From Sabellastarte sp. h YS-2021 (lineage: Eukaryota; Annelida; Polychaeta; Sabellida; Sabellidae): a stretch of DNA of 64,000 nt. The translations under genes were made by a program, and so were the position numbers. The stretch is from positions 20,851,160-20,915,159 of the forward strand of contig OZ024927.1 of the NCBI GenBank assembly GCA_964017235.1. The letters are read 5' to 3'. A model generated the notes under the pieces. It ran no database searches, had not been told where the DNA came from, and worked only from the letters and a program-made list of their open reading frames with translations. Below are positions 52,960-62,986 of the stretch, piece by piece (position 1 is the first letter of the stretch; each line of letters begins with the position of its first letter).

Positions 52960-53214
52960 TATCAGATATCCCCGTAGGGAGATAAAATAGCATCAGATAT
53001 GCAAGATCAAAGGTCAAATCAAGGTCACACCATGATGTTGCACGCCGATAACCACCGACCAATGTCCTTACCAAATATCAACTTCCTACACCTTATGGTT
53101 TCCGAAATATAGCCTTGACAGGGCATTATAGGTCAAGGTCACTACGGCAAGGTCAAATGAAGGTCACACCATGACATTGCACACCTACACCCCCTAACCA
53201 ATGTTTCTACCAAA
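52960..53214. repeat. Tandem units, left of DIRS-f
   Basis: Units with CAAGGTCACACCATGATG, CACCTTATGGTTTCCG and ACCAATGTTTCTACCAA. They continue at 59293 with ATATCAACTTCCTACACC, showing that DIRS-f was inserted between CCAA and ATCAAC. Confidence 0.7.
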
Positions 53215-53400
53215 TTGCAAATTTAATAAGTAAATTAAATTTTTATAAGTTAATACCCTATCCAATGGACAAACGCCAGAAAAAGATGTCCTGTATATAA
53301 TACCGGCAGGACCGGTCAGGAGAGTGCATTCGCCAGGTGGCGCATCGTACTTCCTCTTCCTGTCTAGACAACGTGACGTCATAGCATCTTTTTCGTGTCT
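53215..53400. repeat. DIRS-f left inverted terminal repeat, internally deleted
   Basis: Pairs with 59095-59292, but between GGACAA and ACGCCAGAAAAAGA about 35 bases present in DIRS-d (TTGCTTTACGGG onward) are missing. Confidence 0.83.
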
Positions 53401-53409
53401 AATCCTAGT

Positions 53410-53475
53410 AAATTTAATTTACTTATTAAATTTGTAATTTTATTGCGTTAATACATCATATCCAATGGACAATTG
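53410..53475. repeat. DIRS-f ICR, left half lost
   Basis: Keeps AATTTAATTTACTTATTAAA, the join to ATTTTATTGCG and ATCCAATGGACAATTGC. The left TGTCCATTGGATAGGG part seen at 22405 in DIRS-d is deleted. Confidence 0.75.
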
Positions 53476-53855
53476 CTGAATAACTACCACTTGGTAGGCG
53501 GGTAAGCAGCTAGGGACTTATGTGAACTCAAAACAAAATTGTACAGGCCCATTTGACCTAGGGTTAGAGAACCCTGAAAGGTCAGGGTCGGCCACCAACT
53601 CACCGGTTAACCGGGAGTCTACCGACGTTGCCCCCTTCCCCTTTTTCTTTCCTTCCAGAGTCGGTCTGAGAAGGGAAAGATAGAGAGAGAGAGGGGCTGA
53701 GTTCAGTCCCAGAAGAATTAAACTTCCCAAGGGAAGCAAGTCACAGTTTTTTTTTTGTTTTTTTTTGAAAATATATGTACATTCAACATATTTACATTAT
53801 GTACATATCTAACATATTTACAATATGTACATATTTACATATATACAATATCTCC

Positions 53856-55072
53856 TCACTTCTGGGCCTGGTGGTGCACCTGTTGGGCAGCCACTACAGG
53901 TCCCAGATGGAAAAGCTCTGAGTCTGCCCAGGCAACATCCTTCAAATAGAATTGGGTGAAGGTGTTGTGAGATTTCCAGTGGCAGGCTGACAAGATCTGA
54001 TCTAAGGAGATCCCTGACTGGAAGGCCTTAGATGCAGCAAAGGCCCTAACATCATGGGCTTTAACCTGATGTAAGGAGAGGGCCTCCTGGTCAGAGAGCT
54101 CATAGCACAGAATGACAGTCTGTTTGATCCATGAGGAGATGGTGGCAGGTGAGATGTCTTTGTCGAACCCTTTCTTGAAGGAGACAAAGACTAACTCCTT
54201 ATTCTGCCTGAGATCTGAAGTCCTGTCCAAGTAGTAGCGCAGGGCTCTAACTGGACATAGGGACCTGTCACCCTTGAGTGACCTGTCCAGAGATGGTGCC
54301 AGGGTTGGAATGACCACTGGAGCCACACTATCTGGACCCTCCTTAGCCAGCTGATTCTTGGATAGGAAGCTGGGTGAGGGGTAAAAGGACACCTTAGACC
54401 AGTCTGACTGGTGTCTGATGTTCTTATGTAACCAAGCATGGATCTCACTCCTGCGTTTACCTGAACCCAAGGCCAGCAAGAAAACAGTCTTGAAAGTTAG
54501 ATGTTTCAAGGAGGCCTCTTTTAAGGGTTCAAAGGGAGCCTTTGTGAGCTGGTGTAAAACCAGTGAAAGGTTCCAGGAGGGGATGCCCCTCCTGCCCTTA
54601 GGTCTGTCTCTATGGAAACTATCCAGGAGACGAGTGAGATTCTCATCTTTGCTGACATTAATGGTGGAATTGCCCAGTTTGTCAGCAATGGCTGATCTGT
54701 AGCCATCAATAGTGCCTGGTTGTAACTTCTTCTCCTGAAACAAGTGCAGGAGGAAGTCAGCAATGGCTTTCAGAGGTGGTGCCCTGAAGTCCACCTGATT
54801 ACTGAGGCACCACTTTGTAAAAATGGTCCACTTTGCCTCATAGACAGATCTGGTTGATCTTCTTTGAGGAGCCTCAATTCGTGCTGCCACTGCCTCAGAG
54901 AAGCCTTGCTCCTTGATTGCTGAGGCTCTAGGAGCCAGGCATGCAGGTTCAGATTCGACAGGTTCCTGTGAAGAACCTGGTTGAATGGCTGAGACACTAG
55001 GTTGGATATGCTGGGCAGACACAGTGGGATCTGGCTTGACATTGCTACCAGGTCCCACAACCAGGGCATGCT
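53856..55072 (-). CDS. DIRS-f tyrosine recombinase, intact
   Basis: Open, about 400 codons; the start cannot be fixed because the frame stays open upstream through the RT-RH overlap. Motifs: STRSVYEAKW, GTIDGYRSAI, LLDSFHRDRPKG, PSWNLSLVLHQL (Trp kept, unlike DIRS-d), GSGKRRSEI, HDVRAFAAS, ACHWKSHNTF and FYLKDVAW. All four catalytic motifs are present. Likely still competent as a protein. Confidence 0.87.
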
Positions 55073-55183
55073 GGGCCACCCTGGAGCAATCCGAATTATT
55101 CTGTTGCAGGGGTAGTCCTGGAGCTTCTCCACCACTTTGCCCAAGATGGCTGCTGGTGGGAAGGCGTATGGGTCCAGGTCCTT

Positions 55184-57056
55184 TCAGGAGAGGCTGAGTG
55201 CATCCACTGCCCAAGCCTGGGGGTCTGGTACCGGTGATACAAACTGTGGCAGTTTGTTGTTGAACCTGGTGGCAAACAGGTCCACTTGTGGCTGATGCCA
55301 CCTTGAGCATACAGCTTGGAACACTTCTGGATGAAGTGACCACTCTGTTTGAATGGTCTGGCCAAGCCTGGATAGCTTGTCTGCTATCACGTTCAGCCGG
55401 CCGGGGATGTGACGTGCCCTGAGGGTTACTTGCTGCCTGGTACACCAGGACAGTATTCTCCACAGTAGGGCACACAGGGAGCCCGATTTCATCCCCCCTT
55501 CTTTGTTGATATAGGCAACCACTGTTGTGTTGTCTGTAGCTACCAACACTGTCTTGTTGAAGACTAGGGTTCGAAACTCTAGCTAGAAATACTGCTTTCA
55601 GCTCCAAGTGGTTTATGTGTAACTTGCTCTCTGGTAGGGACCACTTTCCCCTTGCAGTGTGCTTGTCTAAGTGAGCGCCCACCCTTCTTTTGACGCGTCT
55701 GTAAAGATTTGCAGAGCATGTTTTAGAGGGTGTAATGGTTGACCTAGAAGCACATTGCTTTCCTCCAGCCACCACCTTAGATGGGGGTGGAGGGATTTGG
55801 GGACCGGGATCACCTTTTCCAGTGACTCTGGGACCCTCCAGTTGTTTTTCAAGTGCCACTGAATGGGTCTCATGTGGAGTCGCCCTAAGTGGACTTGCTT
55901 TTCTGTTGCTGTGAGTAGACCTATGAGGGATATGAATTGTCGGACCAGGCAAAACGGATCCGACAGTATTGATCTGATCTTGTCTGTCAAGGTTTGCCAA
56001 CGCTCTTCTGTTGGTCTGACCCTGGCCTCTTTCAGGTCGAACTGGTAACCTACAAAGTTGAAGACCTGTTTGGGAACCAGTTCTGACTTTTCCCTGTTCA
56101 CCAGCCACCCTAGTTCCTGGCACAGTGTGACCAGGGTTTGAGTATGCTGGAGACAGGTGTCGTGGGTAGAGGCTCTCACCAGCCAGTCGTCTAGGTACTG
56201 GTGGATCCTTATACCCTTCTGAAGTGCCATGAGTTTGACCTCTTTGGCCACCACTGTGAACTCCATGGGGGCCGTGGATAGACCAAAGGGTAGGGCTTTG
56301 AACTGGTAGGACCGACCCTGGAGGTGAAAATGCATGTACTTCCTGGACTGACTGTGAATTGGTATGTGGAAGTAAGCGTCGTTGAAATCTATGGATGTGA
56401 CCCATTCCCCTGCCTGTAGGGAGGTTCTGATTGTCTCTGGGGTCTCCATCCTGAACGACCCTGTGTTTAAAAAGGTGTTCAAGGTGCTCAGGTCCAGTAC
56501 CGGTCTCCACCGGTTGTTGGGTTTGGGTACCAAAAATAGCCGGTTGTAAAAACCCAGCGAGTTTTGATTTTCTACCGGTTCGACTGCATTTTTGTTTATC
56601 AGCTGATACAGTGCTTATTACAGTCAGTGACCTTGTCAAGTGGGGTCTGAACCGGAATGGAAGAGTATAACCCTCCCTCAGTATGGTGACTACTTTTGGA
56701 CTGGAACCCAGGACTTCCCATTTCTCCCAACACTGGTTTAACCTCGCCCCTACAGGAGGATCTAAAACAGCATGTTGGGCATTGGTGACAAGATTTACAG
56801 AACACAAGTGACCTACACAAAAAACATCTTTCACATATTTTATTTTGGTGTACAAGTGACATGCATTGGGATTTAAGCCTTTCCTTTGCGGCAACCTGGT
56901 GACAATATGAGCATTTGCAACATGAGAGTCTACATTTAAAGTCACTTTGCTGTTCTCTGCTGCCACAGGTACTGAGTCCAAGTCTCCCTGACCGGTAACA
57001 CATACAGAATTCATCTGACCGGTCACAGAATTTACACAGTAATTGTCATTTATGAG
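55184..57056 (-). pseudogene. DIRS-f RT-RNase H, broken at several points
   Basis: The RT start (SLINDNYC, GARLNQCWEKW, REGYTLPF) runs at +1 to gag. A 41-bp deletion near 56613 shifts the frame. RT core is open in the second frame from 56533 (VPKPNNRWRPVLDLS, SIDFNDAYF, HQYLDDWLVRAS) into RNase H (IFTDASKEGW), where one base is lost near 55676. ATDNTTVVAYINKEGG and RHIPGRLNVIADKLSR follow from 55549, and a stop at 55184 replaces Trp before the conserved tail (124 codons, 55144-54770). Confidence 0.88.
56599..57048 (-). other. DIRS-f UGA-CAATTA site and Cys-rich readthrough extension of Gag
   Basis: Gag ends CAT-AAA-TGA (57046-57048), followed directly by CAA-TTA, the STOP-CARYYA context known from tobamovirus-type readthrough. 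The gag frame then stays open for 148 codons with a dense Cys array: CKFCDRSDEFCMC, DFKCRLSCCKCSYC, CERCFLCRSLVFCKSC and CHQCPTCCFRSSC. Cys positions agree with DIRS-d and DIRS-a. The RT frame overlaps it at +1. I infer a Gag variant carrying a zinc-binding domain; no translation evidence is available. This is the best preserved copy, since the upstream gag is intact. Confidence 0.68.
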
Positions 57057-58980
57057 ACTTGGACCCCTTAGCCGGCTTCTGGAAGAATGTGGAGGCTTTG
57101 CCACGACCTCTCCTCGCTTGCTGCTTGTCTTTGATCTGTTTCCAAGCAGGGACGTTCTTCTTGTCGGTGTGATGGCTAGTAGATTTGTCACTTGCTGCAT
57201 ATGGGTGGAAGCGACCTTGGTGTCGGTGTGAGGTACTGGAAGAATGCCTCTCCTCACTCTTACTGATTTCCTCTTCAGCTTTTGCTATAAGCTGGTCCGG
57301 GAATAAAGCATTCAGATGAACTGGAGACGTTCTCAAGGCGTGCACAGTGTCTTGCTTCACCCCAGCATGTAAATAGTCCAAGTAACTATCCCTGCGAGCA
57401 AGGGTGAAGTTGGCCATGTTGATAAAAACTGCTTCTGAAAGATCTTGCATAGTCCTGGCCATTGTTTGAGATACTGACCGGTTAAAAGTGGTCAGATACT
57501 CCAGTTCACTAACAGCTTGCTTCACCTTCTCAGATGACTTCCCTTTACTGTCCAGACGCAGGGTTTTTAACTGAGAGTTCATAGAGTCTTGAACCCTGGT
57601 CAAACACCTTGACAAACCAGCAGCCTGGTTGCACATTATTGTCTGTTCACAAGCTGCCCTCTCCCAGTGTCTGAGGAGATCCTGACTGAAAGCTCGAGAG
57701 GGTGGAGCAGAAGGCAAATTTCTTCTTGCAACCCTGCTGAAAGAATGGTTGAGTTTAGCAGGATCCGGTGACCAGGTACGAACTGTAGAACTCTCACTGT
57801 CTGTTTCAGCATGCATCCCGTACCATCTAGAAGGTCTAGGGGTTTTGATGAACTGATCCCTGAGGAGTCCAGTGTTGTCAGTGTTTCTAGTGGGGTAGCC
57901 TTCTTTGATTGTGAGGTTAAGACTGGACATCTTCCTGCACAACCAGTCGTCCACAGGAAGTTTCACACTGACTTTACCGGTTGGCTGGACACGTGTACCG
58001 GCAAAGGGGTTGTCATCTGCAGTAGAGGACACAGATTCGAACTCAGGAATCCTGTGCCAGTTCATGAAACTTCTCACACCCCTCATGGTTTCCTTGTAGT
58101 TAGCCTCCTCAGTGGGTTTAGTCTCAGGGTCATCTCTGGAGGCATCCTTGTCTGCTGACCGGTCCCGGTGGATGTCACCATCCTGGGAACCGGTTTCGCT
58201 GCACTGGTCAGCTTCACTGTCAGAGGCTGCACTCAGATCTACTTCACCGGTGGGCTGAACCTCTGGGAACGAACCGGGGGCCTGAACAGGCTGGGTTGCT
58301 ATCCCTGCACCGGGAGCCCCAAGGGGCTGGGTGGCAGTCTGCATCTCCTCTACATCAATACCGGTGGCCTGGTCAAGGCAGGGACCGGATTTCTCTACTG
58401 GCAGACTGATCTCCACAGGTAGATTGCTGGTGGTGGCACCAGGGTCAAAAAATGGCTTCTGAGTGGGAGTCACATCTGAAGCTGGCTTCACAACCGGTTC
58501 AACCGGCACTGTGAAGGTCTTGGCTAATAACATCGCCTTAAGTCTGGAAAACCTCTCTGCCCACTTATCATCCAGTTGTTTAAGATCTTCAGTTGAAGGT
58601 CTGCTGCTTGAAGATCTCTTCTTGCTGGCAAAAGGCTTGGGAGACTCACTACGTTTCGTCTTCTTGGTAGGGGTCAACTGCACAGCCTTGACCTTTTCCA
58701 CTTTACCCAGTACGCTAACGTGTGCTGGGTCCACGAGAGTGGGGGTGGATGAGGTCGTAGAATTGGAGGTCGTCTTCTTCTCTTTTCTGTCCCTGTAGGT
58801 TGGTGTAGCCAACTGAAGGGTCTGCTCAGGGGTAAACCCTTTACAGATTACGCATTCCTTCTTCAGGACGCAGGGGTCGTCGCCTAGCCCTTTGTCCCTA
58901 TACCGTGCACACTTGGAGTGGGAGTCGAACCCAGCCATAGCATGTCCGCATGAACCTCTTCTTTGTCCTGGTGATGACAT
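57046..58980 (-). CDS. DIRS-f gag, intact (644 residues)
   Basis: Starts at Met 58980 (MSSPGQRRG). Residues 11-45 form a Cys/His motif (CGHAMAGFDSHSKCARY, GDDPC, CVIC). One Cys of the usual CARC is Tyr here. A Lys/Ser/Pro-rich region follows, then the conserved block NYKETMRGVRSFMNWHRIP, DDWLCRKMSSLNLTIKEGYP and RDQFIKTPRPSRWYG, a helical domain (LTTFNRSVSQTMARTMQDLS, FINMANFTLARRDSYL), and a basic His/Lys/Arg/Ser tail ending SKSHK before the UGA. Likely the particle protein. Confidence 0.87.
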   Translation of the reverse strand: MSSPGQRRGSCGHAMAGFDSHSKCARYRDKGLGDDPCVLKKECVICKGFTPEQTLQLATPTYRDRKEKKTTSNSTTSSTPTLVDPAHVSVLGKVEKVKAVQLTPTKKTKRSESPKPFASKKRSSSSRPSTEDLKQLDDKWAERFSRLKAMLLAKTFTVPVEPVVKPASDVTPTQKPFFDPGATTSNLPVEISLPVEKSGPCLDQATGIDVEEMQTATQPLGAPGAGIATQPVQAPGSFPEVQPTGEVDLSAASDSEADQCSETGSQDGDIHRDRSADKDASRDDPETKPTEEANYKETMRGVRSFMNWHRIPEFESVSSTADDNPFAGTRVQPTGKVSVKLPVDDWLCRKMSSLNLTIKEGYPTRNTDNTGLLRDQFIKTPRPSRWYGMHAETDSESSTVRTWSPDPAKLNHSFSRVARRNLPSAPPSRAFSQDLLRHWERAACEQTIMCNQAAGLSRCLTRVQDSMNSQLKTLRLDSKGKSSEKVKQAVSELEYLTTFNRSVSQTMARTMQDLSEAVFINMANFTLARRDSYLDYLHAGVKQDTVHALRTSPVHLNALFPDQLIAKAEEEISKSEERHSSSTSHRHQGRFHPYAASDKSTSHHTDKKNVPAWKQIKDKQQARRGRGKASTFFQKPAKGSKSHK

Positions 58981-59094
58981 AGTTGTAGATAATACTTCTA
59001 AACTACTTCAAAGTTGAAATAAAACAGATGAATTCGGTATAAAAAATTTCCAAAATTTCCTTGTCGTTGAAAACACGTCTTCGCTCTCCACGCG

Positions 59095-59292
59095 CCAAAC
59101 GAAAAAGATGCTATGATGTCACGTTGTCTAGACAGGAAGAGGAAGTACGATGCGTCACCTGGCGAATGCACTCTCTTGACCGGTCCTGCCGGTATTATAT
59201 ACAGGACGTCTTTTTCTGGCATTTGGCGGGACCGGTCGCGTCGACTGGTAAAGCAATTGTCCATTGGATAGGATGTATTAATGCAATAAAAT
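59095..59292. repeat. DIRS-f right inverted terminal repeat
   Basis: Contains AGATGCTATGATGTCACG, GCGTCACCTGGCGAATGCAC and AATTGTCCATTGGATAGG; ends AATGCAATAAAAT at the host junction. Confidence 0.87.
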
Positions 59293-59560
59293 ATCAACTT
59301 CCTACACCATACGGTTTCAGAGATATAGCCCCGACAAGATTTTCAAATCAAGGTCACTACAGGAAGGTCAAAGGTCAAATCAAGGTCACACCATGATGTT
59401 CCAACCTACACCCCCTAGCCAATCTACCTACCAAGTATCAACTTCCTACACCTCACAGTTTCTGAGGTACATCCCGGACAAACTTTTCCCGCCGCCCGCC
59501 CACCCATCCGGACATGATGGGTGAAAACAATACCCCGACAGACCTTAAGGACTGTGGGGT
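59293..59560. repeat. Tandem units, right of DIRS-f
   Basis: Continuation of 52960-53214, ending near CACCCATCCGGACATGATGG and TGTGGGGTTAAAAGG. Confidence 0.68.
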
Positions 59561-59625
59561 TAAAAGGTAAAGAAAATACAGAATAAGATAGAATATGAAC
59601 ACTTCTTGCAAGAAAAGTTCCTCAG

Positions 59626-59668
59626 CAGATTGCTAGTAATCCCTGTAATTTCTATCTTCAAGAGGAGC
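59626..59668 (-). repeat. Remote decayed copy of exon 4 5' coding text
   Basis: On the minus strand TTGAAGATAGAAATTACAGG, then TCTGCTGAGGAACTT aligns with TGAAGACAGGAATTACCAGG and TCTACTGAGGAACTC of exon 4. DIRS-f now separates it from the other copies. Confidence 0.5.
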
Positions 59669-60137
59669 TTAAGACAGGCATAATACTTGAAAGAAGCAGC
59701 ACAAGATTTCCCCTGTGAATTCATTTGTGCTTGTGTAAATGTCATGTCATGGTCATGCAATGAGATAGCTGCAAAGTGTATTGTAGTAGATACAACTCTC
59801 TCATTTCCAGTAATCAATGGCTAGTTTTTCATAAATATTTAAGATACAAACAGCTTTACCTGCAAATACATTGAATTTCTATAGCATGTCACAGACATTT
59901 TTGCAGTGCTTTTTCTTATTTTTGTATGATCAAACTCCTTTCAAGGCAGATATTACAAGACAAAGTTGAAAGGTTTGATTGAGGGCAAAACATTTGTAAA
60001 CACTTCATGACAACAGAGCAGGGCTAATGATTCAGTTCTCTCATTAACAGCCACTCAGTCAAGCATAAATTGTATTGTAGTATTGCCAGTGTACTAGTAC
60101 TGCACACCCCTCTGATGATAATGGCACTATACTGTAC
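59669..60137. other. Intron, nothing recognised
   Basis: No exon or repeat identified. Confidence 0.35.
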
Positions 60138-60372
60138 CTGGCCTTGGTGGCTGTGTGTACACCAGCACTCCATTAGACTTGGCCCTGAGTGTTCTGTTGA
60201 TAGCATCCACTACCTCTACCACTGTGTAGTAGGTCCGGAAGTTATACAGTGAAAGCTCGTCATTTGCAAACCTGGTCTGATAGAATTCTGTCTCGTTGAC
60301 AATCTCATTATCAAGCAGATCAAATGCCCACCATTTAGCAGATATGATAGGACAACCACCAGAGATATGAAC
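60138..60372 (-). CDS. Host gene exon 3
   Basis: Enters in phase 0 and leaves in phase 1. Encodes VHISGGCPIISAKWWAFDLL, TRFANDELSLYNFRTYYTVV and EVVDAINRTLRAKSNGVLVY, the closing strands of an FN3-like unit, ending in a PPRPG linker into exon 4. Confidence 0.86.
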
Positions 60373-60594
60373 CTTCAAAAAGATGGGAGAAGGCTAAAGG
60401 TATTGCTGGTTGCACTGTATTGCCACTGGTATATACAACATGACCAAAATTGTGGACAAGAACCAAAACATAAAAGAGGAAAAGCAGTCTGTGTCCAGGA
60501 CTGTTTGAGATGACTGGGAATATACATTTCTAAATTTATTTATGTGCATTTTATCTATTTCAGTCTGAGTTTGTCTGGATTAAAAAGTAACGTT

Positions 60595-60700
60595 AAAGTT
60601 GGGATTTTACGTCATGTTCAACAGCCAGGGTCATATTGGGACAGGGCCTCAGCATTGCCACTTATGGGAGTTAAACCCACCAATATCAGGACTGAATTAA
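60595..60700 (-). mobile_element. Decayed SINE
   Basis: GGGATTTTACGTCATGTTCAACAG and CATATTGGGACAG-like text resemble the 3' half of the SINE at 50069-50294; the promoter boxes are degraded. Confidence 0.45.
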
Positions 60701-61083
60701 TGTTATCAAAAAATTCCAATAACCAGCATGCATTTTTGTAAATTTTCGGTCTTTAATGATGGTTTGTTTTCTGATGGTATTTTCATACATTTCATATTTA
60801 ATTTTTAAGAATTATTTTATTTTACATTAGAATGCAAGTTTTTGGTTATCCAGGAAATTTAACAGTTTTTATTGGTGGTATTTGAAAAATGTGCTAGTCA
60901 TATATACAATTCTGCTACTCAATTATGCAATACATAGAGCTTATGTCTCCCACAGCTATGATTTTCACTTTTAATGTACATACACAATGTTACTGTCAAA
61001 AAATATGTTGTAAAATAGGATCTAGTAAAACATAAGAACATGTATAACATTATACAATAATGATTGCAGTTTACAGACTGTAC
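60701..61083. other. Intron, nothing recognised
   Basis: AT-rich, no signal. Confidence 0.35.
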
Positions 61084-61245
61084 CTGACCAGCAAGTATGG
61101 AGAGGTCATTCTGGTAGTCTATATCTCCGTTATCATCCAGTCCATCCCATACATCAATGGTAGGGGAAGGGCTGATGTACACTCCAGATGACACACTACC
61201 AGATACCAGCTGGGCCTTGTTGACTGCACGTACACTAGCAAAAAC
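61084..61245 (-). CDS. Host gene exon 2
   Basis: Phase 0 on both sides; 54 codons. Encodes VFASVRAVNKAQLVSGSVSS and SPSPTIDVWDGLDDNGDIDY. ASVRAVNKAQL is the partner strand of the GVGTGPG unit in exon 1. Confidence 0.86.
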
Positions 61246-61849
61246 CTAGAATGATATAAAAGTTGAAGCTGTCAGTTTTCAGACTCTAGGCTTTGGAATG
61301 ATTGGTCTACTGGTATATCCTGTAAAAAATCCCCACCCTGTGTATCAAAAAATGCTTAAAAATAATCCACATAACACAATATTTTACCCAGTTTGCCTTC
61401 TGTTTTTCGTGGCAAATGACTAACTGCATAAAATTTTTGAAACATCAGTAAGAATCTGGCAGAACATGGATTTAGATCTACTAATGCTGAACTAAAAGTA
61501 GCTCTAAATTATTAGAAAAAAGTGTGAAATGTGACACTGACTTAATCAAAATTCAACATGTTTCTGGTTTTTACTCCTATTAGTTTTCCTCATTTGAAGC
61601 AGTTGTAATGACCTCCAAAGTGGATCACATTGTGACAGGATATTTTCTTTATTTTCAAGAATTTTCTTTGTTTATGTATTTTAGAAAGGGTTACACAGAT
61701 TTTTTTATAAATTTAAAACAAAAGTCACCTGACAGTAATAAAGAATTCTTAAGCCTTTAAAAATTCCATACTAGGAAAAAATAAAGAACAGTTTCTAAAA
61801 ACAAAGAATAATTTTATAAGTTAAAAATATTTGCTAAAAATAAAGAAAA
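61246..61849. other. Intron, nothing recognised
   Basis: AT-rich, with no exon. Confidence 0.35.
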
Positions 61850-62290
61850 GATATTATGTCAATTTTTCAAGATAATTTTTCAAGTCAATTTTTTGAGATA
61901 GTTATCTCAATTTTTTTCATATTATGTCAATATTTCGAGATATTATGTAAATTTTTTGAGATACTAAGTCAATTTTTTTAGATATCTTATCTCAATTTTT
62001 GGAGACATCAAGTCAATTTTTTAAGATATTATGTTAATTTTTGGAGATATTAAGTCAATTTTTCGAGATATTATGTAAATTTTTTGAGATGTTAAGTCAA
62101 TTTTATGAGATACTTATCCCAATTTTCTTAGATATTCTGTCGATTTTCGAGATATTTTGTCAATTTTTCTCCAAAAATTGAGATAACTATCTAAAAAAAT
62201 TGACTTAGTATCTCAAAAAATTGAGAGAGTATCTCAAAAATTGATTTAATATCTCAAAAAATTGAGATACTATGTCACTAAATTGAAAAA
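61850..62290. repeat. AT-rich minisatellite in two inverted blocks
   Basis: From about 61856 to 62170, imperfect units of about 20-25 bp on the pattern GAGATATTATGTCAATTTTT. From about 62170 to 62285 the same unit runs inverted (AAAAATTGAGATA, TTGACTTAGTATCTC). The two blocks can fold into a long hairpin. Confidence 0.82.
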
Positions 62291-62526
62291 AAAATTTTTT
62301 TTACTTGGGCCTAATACTCTTTGCAAAAAGTGGTAAATCTTAGTATATATTTTTAATACACCCAATAGTGTATAGCACACTCATTGAGGTATTTATCTCT
62401 ATTTTGTTGATAAGTTACAGGCACTTTAATAAAATCGGTGATTGATGCAGTGGTAATAGTAATTGACACCTAATCTATACAACAAAATTTTTGCCCTATT
62501 AAACTGTTCAAAGAACATAAACTGAC

Positions 62527-62641
62527 CTGAGTTCCTGGTATCAAGGTCAACCCATGTAGAAACACACTGCTACCAGAACCCACATTATTGAATGCGGCCA
62601 CATCACCCTTTCCTGGCCCTGTACCCACTCCAACTTCATAG
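62527..62641 (-). CDS. Host gene exon 1 of the visible part
   Basis: First base completes a codon from an unseen upstream exon; leaves in phase 0. Encodes YEVGVGTGPGKGDVAAFNNV and GSSVFLHGLTLIPGTQ, the front of an FN3-like unit continued in exon 2. The intron upstream contains DIRS-g, which reaches the window edge. Confidence 0.85.
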
Positions 62642-62986
62642 CTGAAATATTATATTGTGTATTATAACAAGCTAGAAATGTGCTATAAACTCCAGACCCT
62701 TTCTACTTTCTCACAAAATTGCAAATTTAATAAGTAAATTAAATTTTTACAAGTTAAAACCCTATCCAATGAACAATTGCTAATATGGCCAGTGCAGACC
62801 AGCCCGCCAAGCCTCAGAAAAAGATGTCCTGTGTTTCCACTGGTTGTGCCGGCCTAGTACTGCACACTGGCCAGGTGGAGCATCATACTTCCTTCCTGTC
62901 TAGACAGCATGAAGGCATCTTTTTCGGTATCTAACCCTATTACACCCCTAGTACGCTGATAGCAAGGTCAATGGGAGGGTCTTGTG

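Larger units (their letters stand above)
53215..59292 (-). mobile_element. DIRS-f: DIRS-like retrotransposon with intact gag and YR
   Basis: 6.1 kb in the intron between exons 3 and 4. Gag (644 codons) and YR are open. RT-RH has a 41-bp deletion, a one-base loss and a stop. The left terminal repeat has lost part of its GC-rich section, and the ICR has lost its left half. Closest relative is DIRS-d. Confidence 0.93.
17305..62641 (-). other. Host gene: large FN3-like, EGF-like, single-pass membrane protein (19 visible exons)
   Basis: Nineteen exons, from 62527-62641 down to 17305-17531, have GT-AG borders, and their lengths agree with every phase from one exon to the next. They give about 1,820 residues. 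From N to C the product shows repeats with FN3-like traits (YEVGVGTGPG, EYNVGIGTLPN, HYRWGIGS; each followed by a stretch resembling YFITVEAINAAGLSS), linkers resembling VDLTPPDKG, a small Cys-rich insert, a cadherin/Big-like module, a Cys-rich segment continuing as EGF-like, one transmembrane helix and a cytoplasmic tail. Many N-glycosylation sites occur. It is probably a cell-surface adhesion or receptor protein of type I topology. I do not recognise the family by name. The 5' end lies beyond the window and the 3' end is uncertain. Confidence 0.85.

Noticed and set aside
11585-57257. Very long open frames covering two or three DIRS genes at once (for example 57257-53856, 6928-4295 and 33368-31245)
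   Set aside because: Their upstream parts are RT-RH or gag read out of frame. Only the YR portions at their ends, or the RT head, show conserved motifs, so I annotated those parts only.
59560-59817. Small gene of 85 codons
   Set aside because: Part of it is the decayed exon 4 copy read in another frame; the rest has no coding signal.
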